NCBI GenBank assembly: GCA_005883305.1
Contig: VBAC01000001.1
Coordinates: 124,001-188,000 of the forward strand
Origin: Alphaproteobacteria bacterium
GTDB taxonomy: Bacteria > Pseudomonadota > Alphaproteobacteria > Sphingomonadales > Sphingomonadaceae
DNA: 64,000 nucleotides
Direction of reading: 5' to 3'
Shown: in pieces, positions 7,986 through 15,589 of the stretch
Layout of the letters: every line of letters starts with the position of its first letter
How positions within the stretch are numbered: position 1 is the first letter of the stretch
The notes under the pieces: generated by a model
Seen by the model: only the letters and a program-made list of their open reading frames with translations
What the model was told of the DNA's origin: nothing
Database searches by the model: none
Translations under genes and position numbers: made by a program

Positions 7986-9713
7986 CTATGCCGCTTTCGG
8001 CCGCATGATCTGCTTCAGCACATTGTCGCGCGGGCCGTCGGAGACGACCTTGCCCTTGTCCATCAGGATGATGCGCTGGACCAGCTGGAGCAGCGGAGGG
8101 CGGTGCGTGATGAGGATCAGGGTGCGGCCCTTCAGCTCCTCCTGGAGCCGCTGGATCAGAGCGCCTTCGGTCTGCGCGTCCATCGCGCTGGAAGGCTCGT
8201 CCATGACGAGGATCGGCGGCCGGCCCGCAAGCGCCCGGGCGATCGAGATGGACTGGCGCTGCCCGCCCGAAAGCCCCTCTCCGCGATCCGCGAGCCGCAG
8301 GTCGTAGCCGTTGGCGATCTGGCCCATGAACTGGTGGGTGCCGGATATTTGCGAGGCGCGCAGCAATTCCTCGTCGGTCACTCCGGCCCGGCCGAGCGCG
8401 ATATTCTCGCGCACCGTGCCCGTCAGAAGCACGCTCTCCTGCATCGCCGCGCCGACATTGGCCCTAAGGCTAGCCGGATCGAGCTGGCGGATGTCGGTGC
8501 CGTCGACCATGATCAGCCCTTCCTCGGGCGGATAGAGGCCGAGGATGAGGCGTGCGATGGTCGATTTGCCGGATCCGACCCGGCCGAGCAGGGCGACATG
8601 CTCGCCGGGCTCCACCGTGAAGCTGAGGCCGTCGAGCGCCCGCTCGGGCGCGCCGGGATAGCGGAAGCCGACGTTTCGGAACTCGATCTTGCCTTCGACT
8701 CCGGAGAGCTTGAGCGCCTCGCCCTCCGGCCCCTCGGACGGCATCTGCATCATCTCGTTGATCTGGCGGTAGGCGGTCCGCGTCGAGGTGATGCGCGAGA
8801 GCAATTGCGAGATCTGGGCCAGAGGCGCGATCGCCCGGCCCGCGAGGATCGAGCAGGCGATGAGGCCGCCCATCGTGAGATTGCGGACCGCGATCTCGTG
8901 CACGCCGACGATCACCACGCCGGCATAGGAGATTGTTCCGGCCGAGGTGGCGAAGGTCACTCCGATCGTCGCCACGAGCCGCTGCCTCAGCGAGCTGTCG
9001 GAATGCTGCTGGATCGCCTTCAGCCAGCGCCGCGAGAGCAGGGGCGCGGCGCCGGAGGTCTTCACCGTCTCCAGCCCGCCGATCGCCTCGACCAGGACGG
9101 ACTGCTTCTGCAGCCCCTCGCCCATCGCCCGCGCCGAAAGCCGCTCGAGCGCCGGATGGGTCAGCCAGCCGACCATGACGACCAGCGGAACCATCAGGCC
9201 GGGCACGAACACCACCGGGCCGCCGATGATCGCCACCAATATGAGGGTGAGAAAGATGAACGGAACGTCGACGACAGCGGTCAGGGTCGCCGAGGCGAAG
9301 AAGTCGCGCAAGGTCTCCAGCTCGCGCATCATGCCGGCCAGAGCGCCGGTCGAGCCTTTCTTGAGCTCGAGCCGCATCGCCAGCAGGCGGTCGAACACCA
9401 CCTCGCCGATGTCGCGGTCGATATTGGCGCCGGCATGGTCGACGAAATAGGCGCGCAGCAGCTTCAGGATGAAATCGAAGATGACGACGATGCCGAGGCC
9501 GATGGTCAGCGCGACCAGCGAGGAGGTCGCGTTGTTGGGCACCACGCGGTCGTAGACCGTCATCGTGAAGAGCGAGGTGAGAAGGCCGAAGATGTTGATG
9601 AAGACCGCCGCGAGCGCGACCTTCCAATAGGTCGATCGGTTCGCCCGCATCGGCCCCGTAAGCCACTCGGCGAGCCGCGGCTTCGGAATCTTGATGAGGC
9701 TGTCGCTGCTCAT
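7986..9713 (-). CDS. Type I secretion ABC transporter, LapB-like, without N-terminal C39 domain
   Basis: This 575-residue fused permease-ATPase has membrane helices from about residue 30 (YWKVALAAVFINIFGLLTSL) to 310. TVYDRVVPNNA is the sequence typical of LapB/LssB-type type I transporters. Walker A GRVGSGKST is near residue 376, signature LSGGQRQS near 481 and Walker B VMDEPSSAMD near 503. Many LapB-family members begin with a 120-residue C39-like (often inactive) domain; this one begins with only about 28 residues before helix 1, so it cannot cleave a double-glycine leader itself. It overlaps tolC by four bases (ATGA) and is followed by hlyD. The signature ends in QRQS rather than QRQR, as in several LapB relatives. 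Likely substrates are adhesins or peptides exported in one step. Confidence 0.92.
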   Translation of the reverse strand: MSSDSLIKIPKPRLAEWLTGPMRANRSTYWKVALAAVFINIFGLLTSLFTMTVYDRVVPNNATSSLVALTIGLGIVVIFDFILKLLRAYFVDHAGANIDRDIGEVVFDRLLAMRLELKKGSTGALAGMMRELETLRDFFASATLTAVVDVPFIFLTLILVAIIGGPVVFVPGLMVPLVVMVGWLTHPALERLSARAMGEGLQKQSVLVEAIGGLETVKTSGAAPLLSRRWLKAIQQHSDSSLRQRLVATIGVTFATSAGTISYAGVVIVGVHEIAVRNLTMGGLIACSILAGRAIAPLAQISQLLSRITSTRTAYRQINEMMQMPSEGPEGEALKLSGVEGKIEFRNVGFRYPGAPERALDGLSFTVEPGEHVALLGRVGSGKSTIARLILGLYPPEEGLIMVDGTDIRQLDPASLRANVGAAMQESVLLTGTVRENIALGRAGVTDEELLRASQISGTHQFMGQIANGYDLRLADRGEGLSGGQRQSISIARALAGRPPILVMDEPSSAMDAQTEGALIQRLQEELKGRTLILITHRPPLLQLVQRIILMDKGKVVSDGPRDNVLKQIMRPKAA

Positions 9714-11119
9714 CCTTCACCTCGCAGCTGGTCGGTGTCGATGTGCAGCGTGTCGAGCAACCGGCCCATGCGCGATAGCAGCACGTAGCGTGCCGCGTCC
9801 AATTCGGTGAGGCCCTGGATGTAGGCGGTGGCGGCCTCGAAATAGCTGTCCTCGGCGTCGACCACGTCGATCAGCGATCCCCGTGCGACCCGGAAGCGCT
9901 CGACGATCACGTCGCGCGAGCGGCGGTTGGCGACGTAGGAGGCTTCGAGCGCCTCGAGCTGGTCCTGGAGCGCCTTCAGGTCGGACCAGGCGATCGAGGC
10001 GTCGCGCCCGGCCTCCTCGCGGATCCGCTGGGCCCTCGCGTCCGCCTGGCGCGCGCGGGCCTCGCCTTGCTCGGCGCGCGCGTCGGCCGCGCCGAAAATT
10101 CGGTAGCGCATGCCGACCCGGGCGCGGATGTCGTAGTCGCGCGGATTTTCGAACACACCATAGCGTCCGGCGTCGATTCCCACCGCGACCTGGGGAAGGC
10201 GGTCGGCGCGCATGGCCCGGGCTTCGTCGCGGGCGGCGTCCGACTGGGCCTCTGCGCTCCGCACCGGCGCCGAGGCTTCGGCTGCGAGCACGACCTCGTC
10301 GCGGGTCGGCGGAAGCGCGGCGGGGATCGGCGCGCGGTCGATCCGCGGGGCGGGCGATCCGATCACCTCGGCATAGCGCGCCTCGGCATTGGCGGCGAGG
10401 CGGCGAAAGCGAGCGAGGCGGGACTGGGCCTGGGCGATGTAGGAATCGACCCGGGCGAGATCGCCCTCCGCCGAGACGCCCTGGCGGATTCGCTCTTCGA
10501 CCGCCGAGCGAAGCTCGTGCTGGCTGGCGACGAACGCCTCGGTCAGCGCGACCAGCGAGCGAAAGGCGAAGACGTCGTACCAGGAGGCGATGGCGCCGAG
10601 CGCGATCCGGTCCGCGGCCACCTCGAGGTCGGCGCCGGCCGAGCGCAGCCGTGCCCCCGCGGCCGTAATTCGCCGCGCGGTGGCTCCGAAATCGAAGACG
10701 GTCTGCTGTACGGTGAGGATCGCGTCGGTGCGCTGCTCGGGCCGCGAGCGCTCGAGGATGTTGTCGGGATCGTTGGAGAATTCGCGCGAGATGACCCGGT
10801 AGGAGGTGAGCGAGAGATCGACGCTCGGCAGGCCCATCGCGCGCGCTTCCTCGAGCGCGGCGAGCGCCTCGTCCTCGCCGGCGGCGGATTCGGCGGTGCC
10901 GGGATGGCGCTCGACCGCGGTGGCGATCGCCTCGCGGAACTGCTCGTAGCCGCTATGCTGGCGGGCGAGCGTCAGAACCGGGTCGTTGGCGAAGTCGATC
11001 GACATCGGCCGGCCGCTGGCAGAGGGCAGGGGCGCGCTCGATGCAGCCGTCTGCGCCAGCGCCTGGGCGCTGGTCGCGAGACAGGCGAAAGCCATCGCAA
11101 CGCGTGATTTGATGCGCAC
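9710..11119 (-). CDS. TolC-family outer membrane efflux/secretion protein
   Basis: This 469-residue protein has a cleavable signal peptide (MRIKSRVAMAFACLATSAQALA). It shows the internally duplicated TolC pattern: two stretches of long Ala/Arg/Glu-rich helices, with SVDLSLTSYRVISR and LPQVAVGIDAGRYGVFENP as the paired beta-strand segments. VVDAEDSYFEAATAYIQGL is close to the C-terminus. It would form the trimeric outer-membrane channel of the type I system. It is the first gene of the operon and overlaps the ABC gene start by four bases. About 100 bases separate it from the upstream nhaA stop, room for its own promoter, though I see no clear -35/-10 pair. Confidence 0.92.
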   Translation of the reverse strand: MRIKSRVAMAFACLATSAQALAQTAASSAPLPSASGRPMSIDFANDPVLTLARQHSGYEQFREAIATAVERHPGTAESAAGEDEALAALEEARAMGLPSVDLSLTSYRVISREFSNDPDNILERSRPEQRTDAILTVQQTVFDFGATARRITAAGARLRSAGADLEVAADRIALGAIASWYDVFAFRSLVALTEAFVASQHELRSAVEERIRQGVSAEGDLARVDSYIAQAQSRLARFRRLAANAEARYAEVIGSPAPRIDRAPIPAALPPTRDEVVLAAEASAPVRSAEAQSDAARDEARAMRADRLPQVAVGIDAGRYGVFENPRDYDIRARVGMRYRIFGAADARAEQGEARARQADARAQRIREEAGRDASIAWSDLKALQDQLEALEASYVANRRSRDVIVERFRVARGSLIDVVDAEDSYFEAATAYIQGLTELDAARYVLLSRMGRLLDTLHIDTDQLRGEG

Positions 11120-11218
11120 TATTCCCCACCGATACGGACCGAGCGGGGCGATGTAGTGGCGGTGAGTGCGAAATACCAGCTTTTGATGCTTCGGCCGGGG
11201 ACGCTTTCGGTCGAGAGG

Positions 11219-12394
11219 TCAATCGCTTGCGGCAGGGCGAGGGGATTCGTCGCCGCCTTGCGCGGGCGCGGGCGCGCAACGCAGCACGAAATAGCCGGCC
11301 AATGCCGAGAGCAGCGAGCCCAGCAGGATGCCGGCCTTGGCCTGCTCGACGCGCTCGGGATCGCCGGCGAAGGCGAGTGCGCCGATGAACAGGCTCATGG
11401 TGAAACCGATTCCGCACAGGAGCGAGAGCCCGTAAATGTGCCGCCACCCGCTTGCCGCCGGGCGCGGCGCCACGCCGAGCCTGTCGCAGAGCCATATCGC
11501 GGTGAAAATCCCGGATTGCTTGCCGAGGAACAGGCCGAGCGCGATCGCCAGCGGCAAGGCGAGCCCGAGTCCGCCGAGGCCGAGCGCGACTCCGGCATTG
11601 GCGAAGCCGAACAACGGCAGGATCAGATAGCCGACCCAGGGCGCGAGGTCGTGCTCCAGCCGGTAAAGGGGTGAGCTTTCGCCGCCGCGGCTGGGGACGG
11701 CCAGCGCCGCCATCACGCCAGCGATCGTCGCGTGGACTCCGGAGAGATGCACGAGATACCAGAGCAGCAGCGCCGCCGGCACGAACAGGGTGATGTGGAA
11801 CAGGCCCTGCCGGCCGGCGAGCCACAGCCCTGCGAACAGGGCGAGGGCCGCCGCCAGCGCGGCAAGGTTCAGACTCTGGGTATAGACCAGCGCAATGATC
11901 GCGACGGCGCCGAGATCGTCGGCGATGGCGATGGTCGCCAGCAAGAGCCTGAGCCCGGCCGGCACCCGCGACCCGAGCAGCGCGAGAACGCCGAGCGCGA
12001 AGGCGATGTCCGTGGCCGCTGGAACCGCCCAGCCCCGCCGAAGCGCCGGATCGCCGCCGGCGACCGCCAGGTAGATCAGGGCCGGCACGGCCATGCCCGC
12101 GGCCGCGGCGACCAGCGGCAGGCGCCGTTCCCGCCACGTCGCGAGGTTGCCCGAGACGAGCTCGCGCTTGATCTCCAGGCCGACGAGCAGGAAGAAGACT
12201 GCCATCAGCGCGTCGTTGACCCACGAATGCACCGTCAAAGGTCCGAGCGGCCTGTCCAGCAGCGCCCGATAGGCGCCGGCCGCGCCGCTGTTCGCGGCGA
12301 GCAAGGCGAGGGCGGCGGCCCCCATCAGCAGCAGGCCTCCGCGCGCCTCGCTGTCGAGAAAGCGCCGCAGCGCCGAAGCCATCCTTGCCGCCAT
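11219..12394 (-). CDS. nhaA: Na+/H+ antiporter NhaA
   Basis: This is a 391-residue multi-helix antiporter. Diagnostic stretches are VFFLLVGLEIKRELVSGNL, AATDIAFALGVLALLG, and AIADDLGAVAIIAL holding the adjacent Asp pair that binds Na+ and protons in NhaA. SLLCGIGFTMSLFIGALAF is near the C-terminus. It exports sodium in exchange for protons and serves salt and alkaline pH tolerance. The frame is open to an ATG at 12430. ATG 12394 and 12382 are also possible, and the middle one was taken because it gives the usual NhaA N-terminus. It has no evident link with the neighbouring secretion genes. Confidence 0.93.
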   Translation of the reverse strand: MAARMASALRRFLDSEARGGLLLMGAAALALLAANSGAAGAYRALLDRPLGPLTVHSWVNDALMAVFFLLVGLEIKRELVSGNLATWRERRLPLVAAAAGMAVPALIYLAVAGGDPALRRGWAVPAATDIAFALGVLALLGSRVPAGLRLLLATIAIADDLGAVAIIALVYTQSLNLAALAAALALFAGLWLAGRQGLFHITLFVPAALLLWYLVHLSGVHATIAGVMAALAVPSRGGESSPLYRLEHDLAPWVGYLILPLFGFANAGVALGLGGLGLALPLAIALGLFLGKQSGIFTAIWLCDRLGVAPRPAASGWRHIYGLSLLCGIGFTMSLFIGALAFAGDPERVEQAKAGILLGSLLSALAGYFVLRCAPAPAQGGDESPRPAASD

Positions 12395-12523
12395 GGCGAC
12401 CGCTTCTACGAGACCCGGATCGAAGGGCAAGGCGGCGCGCCGCGGCCGCGGCGAATATTTTGGTTAAGGCGGCGAAAGATTCGACTCGGTCCCGAGACTA
12501 GGATGGCGGGAGGAGAGAGCGAC

Positions 12524-12712
12524 GTGCGCTATCGGTATCGTACCTCGGTCCTCACCGGTCCCTGGCGCGAGGCCCGCGAAGACGCGGTGAGCGACGCGGT
12601 GCGCGCCAAGCAGGCGGAAATCGAGGATCAATCGTTGGGCAAGGTGCGCTGGATCGTCCCCGGGGTGATCGAGGAGCGCGACGGCGAGATGTCAGGGCGC
12701 GCTCTGGGCTGA
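12524..12712 (+). CDS. Short hypothetical protein, 62 aa
   Basis: A GTG at 12524 preceded by GGAGGAGAG at about the right distance starts a 62-residue protein; ATG 12503 is an in-frame alternative. The sequence has a basic-aromatic N-terminus (RYRYRTSVLTGPWRE), a charged amphipathic helix (AREDAVSDAVRAKQAEIE) and a VRWIVPGVIEERDG tail. I have the impression of a small conserved sphingomonad protein, but know no function. It overlaps the 3' end of the convergent cupin/HEAT gene by 21 bases. The frame being open far upstream (to 11732) is an effect of nhaA on the other strand. Confidence 0.5.
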   Translation: MRYRYRTSVLTGPWREAREDAVSDAVRAKQAEIEDQSLGKVRWIVPGVIEERDGEMSGRALG

Positions 12713-13630
12713 TCCGCCTTCGATCCAGCCGCGGCCGGCGGAGATCCTGGCGGCTTCCATGGCGCTCATCGCGGCGATGAACCGGCTGGCGCCGGCGCCC
12801 GCCGCGAGCCGCTCGATCGCCGAGTCGACGTCCGGCTCCGCGGCGGCGAGCTCGCGCAGCGCCGCGAATTGGATCCGCTCGCACGGATGACCGGCCGCGA
12901 AATGCTCGACCAGGTCGCGGCCGTTTCCGTCGCGCTGCTGTGCCGCAAGCGCCAGCAAGGCCTCGGTGGAGCTCTTGTTCAGGATTTCGGCGATCTCGCA
13001 AGTCTTCACGTCGAACCGGTATTGGTTGAGGAAGGCCAGGCTCGGGGAGGCGTGCATGATGTTGATCGAAACCGACATGTCGTCGGCCGGCAGCTGGTTG
13101 TGGACGTCGCGGTGCGCCCGGTAGAGCATCACCTTGCCCGGCTCGAGCCGCGATTTCTCGACGAACCTCAGGTCCACCTTCTCGCCCGGGATTCCGGTCA
13201 CTGCCCCGAAATCATATTCGTAATATTCGCTCCAATAGCCGGGGCCGAGATAGCCGACGGTGAGGAACGAGAAATTGTGGTCGTGCGGAACGTGGTAGAA
13301 GAAAGGCGAATTGCCGCTCGTCTTGAACACGCTGTCGCGCTCGGAAGGCCAGAAATTGGCGCGGATGAAATATTTCTCCGACGCCCGGTGAAGCATGATG
13401 ACCTGGCTGCTGTAGCGGTTATCGATGCCCTGGCGAGCGCAGCGGTCCTTGAGTTCGGCAACGGCGATGTCCGCGAGGAAGCCGCGATTGTTGGCGAGGC
13501 GCTTCAGGAGCGGCGCCGCCGCGGCGAAGCTGTCCTCGTCGCCGGGATCGAAGCCGTCCTCGTTGAGCGCGGCGATCAGGTCGCCGAGCTCGATCGAATC
13601 GTCCTCGTCGCAGGGGATTACGCGTGGCAC
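12692..13630 (-). CDS. Cupin-like protein with HEAT-like tail (paralogue A)
   Basis: A GTG at 13630 begins a 312-residue protein, two bases after the stop of the neighbouring paralogue, so the two are co-transcribed. Residues around 115-200 look like a beta-barrel metal site: FFYHVPHDHNFSFLTVGYLG supplies a His cluster, and VMLYRAHRDVHNQLP supplies later His residues. This is the spacing seen in cupin/2-oxoglutarate-oxygenase folds, but I cannot confirm a metal triad. The C-terminal 70 residues (HPCERIQFAALRELAAA) look like one to two HEAT-type helical hairpins and align with the same region of the paralogue. It has no signal peptide. Together with the paralogue and the small peptide gene 14713-14859 it may form a peptide-modifying unit; that is inference. 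Confidence 0.65.
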   Translation of the reverse strand: MPRVIPCDEDDSIELGDLIAALNEDGFDPGDEDSFAAAAPLLKRLANNRGFLADIAVAELKDRCARQGIDNRYSSQVIMLHRASEKYFIRANFWPSERDSVFKTSGNSPFFYHVPHDHNFSFLTVGYLGPGYWSEYYEYDFGAVTGIPGEKVDLRFVEKSRLEPGKVMLYRAHRDVHNQLPADDMSVSINIMHASPSLAFLNQYRFDVKTCEIAEILNKSSTEALLALAAQQRDGNGRDLVEHFAAGHPCERIQFAALRELAAAEPDVDSAIERLAAGAGASRFIAAMSAMEAARISAGRGWIEGGSAQSAP

Positions 13631-13631
13631 G

Positions 13632-14612
13632 TCAGGCGGCCTTTCTGGAATTGCCGGCTTCGATCCGCTCGATCAGCGCGCCCGCCGCTCGGCGCGGCTC
13701 CGGGTGCGGATCGCCCGCGGCCATCGCGCGCAGGCGGGGCAGCGCCGCCGCGAGGTCGATTCCGAGCAACTCGCGCATCGCGTGCCAGCGGACGAAGAAA
13801 TCCTCGTGGTCGAGGAAACCGGCGATCGCGGCGAAGGCCTGCGGCGCCTCGAGCTTGCGCAGGAGCGTGGTCAGCATCTGGATTCGCGAGGCCCCGTCGC
13901 CATTGGCGCTGCAGCCGACATAAAGGCCGGTCGCGGAATCGAACTCGACGCTGACCGGCGCCTGATCGAGCATGATCTCGGCCTGGAGGATGAGCAGGCT
14001 GGAGCGGGCGTGCTCGACGACATAGCTCTGCCGCCGGCCATCGATAATCAGGACGTCGCCGTCCGCGAGCCGCCGCTCCCCGGTGCGGACGCAGGATCCG
14101 GCGCTCGCAGCGCTGAAATCGGCGCCGACCTGGGGCGCTTCCCAGAGCGAGATGCGTGCATCGCCGGCGTTGAGGAATTTGAACACGCTCATCCGCCCGC
14201 TCAGGCCGACCGAGGTGGCGCCGCGCGGCCGGCTCTTGCGCGCGGCGAGTGCGCCGATCGCCATCACCCCGGCGGCGATCGTCAGGCGCGGGTCCTCGAA
14301 GACGATGAGGCCGTGATGGACCTCGGTGGCGAGGGGCGGGAAGGGCGGCTCGAAGAACGGGTCGACCGAGAGCTCGGCGGAGAGGCTTCCGATCAGCGTG
14401 TCGAGCCAGGCGCCGTCCGAGAAGAGGCCGAGCATCGCGTCGGCGATCGCCTCGGCGGTCTCGCAGGGCAGGGCCGCCATCGCCGCATCGAAACGGGCGT
14501 GGACCGGGCCGCGCCCCCAGCGCGCGGCGCATGCGTCGACGCGCCGCTGGGTGGTCCGCCGCGCGGCCGGGTCGGCAAGCCAATGTTCGAAGCTTTGTGC
14601 GGGATTGCGCAT
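13632..14612 (-). CDS. Putative beta-barrel protein with HEAT-like tail (paralogue B)
   Basis: This 326-residue cytoplasmic protein starts 100 bases after the small hydrophobic peptide gene and two bases before paralogue A. Residues about 130-235 are rich in short beta strands (HHGLIVFEDPRLTIAAGV, then DGDVLIIDGRRQSYVV), suggesting a cupin-like barrel. The His cluster of paralogue A is not obviously kept here, so it may be non-catalytic. The C-terminus (FLDHEDFFVRWHAMRELLG, then LPRLRAMAAGDPHPEPRRAA) is a HEAT-like repeat pair. It aligns with the tail of paralogue A by the shared pattern [HD]-x4-R-x2-A-x-REL. I do not recognise a named family. A binding partner/enzyme pair acting on a common target is a reasonable reading. 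Confidence 0.6.
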   Translation of the reverse strand: MRNPAQSFEHWLADPAARRTTQRRVDACAARWGRGPVHARFDAAMAALPCETAEAIADAMLGLFSDGAWLDTLIGSLSAELSVDPFFEPPFPPLATEVHHGLIVFEDPRLTIAAGVMAIGALAARKSRPRGATSVGLSGRMSVFKFLNAGDARISLWEAPQVGADFSAASAGSCVRTGERRLADGDVLIIDGRRQSYVVEHARSSLLILQAEIMLDQAPVSVEFDSATGLYVGCSANGDGASRIQMLTTLLRKLEAPQAFAAIAGFLDHEDFFVRWHAMRELLGIDLAAALPRLRAMAAGDPHPEPRRAAGALIERIEAGNSRKAA

Positions 14613-14660
14613 TCGCGGCTTCTAGCTGGCGAACCTTGCGAACTTGCTAAAGAGGCCACG

Positions 14661-14690
14661 GCCACGCGAACGTTCGGGCGCTCGCGTGGC
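14661..14690 (-). terminator. Candidate hairpin after the 48-aa peptide gene
   Basis: A 9-bp inverted repeat (GCCACGCGA at 14661-14669 with TCGCGTGGC at 14682-14690) lies 23 bases past the stop codon of the small peptide gene. On the minus strand it is followed by a short CTCTTT. It could partly terminate transcription, giving more peptide mRNA than downstream mRNA, an arrangement common for precursor peptide genes. The T run is weak. Confidence 0.4.
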
Positions 14691-14712
14691 TCGTCGGCCG
14701 GTCGGCGAAAAT

Positions 14713-14859
14713 TCAGGCTGTGCCCAGATAGAGCGCGATTCCGGCAGCGACGCCGAGACAAATGCCACCGCCGACTTCCTGTTGCTTGACGGAGCCAGCG
14801 ATTGCGACTTCCGTGTCGAGCTCGGGGAGCTCTTCGACCGTTAAACGAATCTTGTCCAT
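14713..14859 (-). CDS. 48-aa small peptide with hydrophobic Gly-rich C-terminus
   Basis: The frame runs from ATG 14859, with GGGAAGGGAAA just upstream as a clear ribosome site, to TGA at 14713. The N-terminal 28 residues are acidic and leader-like (MDKIRLTVEELPELDTEVA). The C-terminal 19 residues, GGGICLGVAAGIALYLGTA, are hydrophobic and Gly-rich with a GxxxG pattern and a single Cys, as in pore-forming or two-peptide bacteriocins. The GGG could be a processing site, but the -4/-7/-8 positions do not fit the standard double-glycine consensus. A hairpin follows it, and then two paralogous cupin/HEAT-like genes in the same direction, a layout seen for precursor-plus-maturation gene sets. A TATAAA (14919-14924, minus) upstream may be part of its promoter but lacks a well-spaced -35. 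Confidence 0.6.
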   Translation of the reverse strand: MDKIRLTVEELPELDTEVAIAGSVKQQEVGGGICLGVAAGIALYLGTA

Positions 14860-14968
14860 TGCTTTCCCTTCCCCAGAGCTATTGGCTTCGTAGGAAAGAT
14901 GCTCTTCGCATGGAGAGGTTTATATTTCGCTAATCGGGCCTTGTTTGTCGACGGCGTGGGAATAGTTG

Positions 14969-15589
14969 CTAATAATTGCTCGACTTTCGCTCCTCGCGGA
15001 AGGAATCGCGCATTGCCGCGAGGCGTTGCAATTCGCGTCGGATGCGACGGATCGAGAGCAGCAGGAAGATGGCGAATCCCGCGATTGCGGCGAGCCCACC
15101 GACGCCGAGCAGCACACGGAGCATCGGAAACGAACGAATCAGGAAGACGAGGCTATGGTCGGACGATAGATTCGCGCTCGCCGCAAAGAGGAGGCCGACC
15201 AGGATCGCGGGGGCGAATGCGATCAGCGTGACGCGATTGTATTTCAGGCTGGCCTCGAGTCGTTCGGTCGACTGGTCGAGCATGTTCTCGGTCGTCCCGG
15301 TAAGGCTGCGAAGCTCGAGCTGGCGGACCCGTCGCGAACGGATGTTGCCGTAAAGCAGGACGAGGATCGCCGCCGATCCCATCAGAACCGTGGTGCGCTG
15401 CGGATATGCGAAGACGATGAAAAGGACCACGACCGCGACCGCGGTCGCCGCGGCAATGTCAAACAGCTGCGCCCGGCGCGCGCGCCGGCTAACCGAGGCG
15501 GCGCTGCGCTTCAGCTTCTCCATCTCGGCTGGATCGGGTTGCTGGCGCCAAACGTCCCCCAGCCGATCGAGGTCAAGATCCGTGGTCAT
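14969..15589 (-). CDS. Four-helix membrane protein paired with the ECF sigma factor
   Basis: This 206-residue protein has four predicted membrane helices (about residues 42-63 and 67-84, then 121-140 and 158-180 by eye). A soluble N-terminus (DLDRLGDVWRQQPDPAEMEK) and a basic C-terminal tail RRIRRELQRLAAMRDSFREE flank them. Its start overlaps the sigma factor stop by four bases (ATGA), so the two are translated together. Membrane proteins encoded directly after ECF sigma genes are often anti-sigma factors, but this one lacks a recognisable zinc-binding anti-sigma motif (HxxxCxxC), so that role is inference. The N-terminal 'W(R/K)xQP' wording recalls small membrane proteins downstream of sigma genes in sphingomonads. 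Confidence 0.75.
   Translation of the reverse strand: MTTDLDLDRLGDVWRQQPDPAEMEKLKRSAASVSRRARRAQLFDIAAATAVAVVVLFIVFAYPQRTTVLMGSAAILVLLYGNIRSRRVRQLELRSLTGTTENMLDQSTERLEASLKYNRVTLIAFAPAILVGLLFAASANLSSDHSLVFLIRSFPMLRVLLGVGGLAAIAGFAIFLLLSIRRIRRELQRLAAMRDSFREERKSSNY

Noticed and set aside
7623-9788. 721-residue open frame on the plus strand across hlyD and the ABC gene
   Set aside because: Shadow of two well-supported minus-strand genes; His/Asp/Arg-rich without any motif.
14713-14859. Calling the 48-residue peptide a classical double-glycine bacteriocin
   Set aside because: The residues before its GGG do not fit the -4/-7/-8 consensus, so only a general small-peptide call is made.
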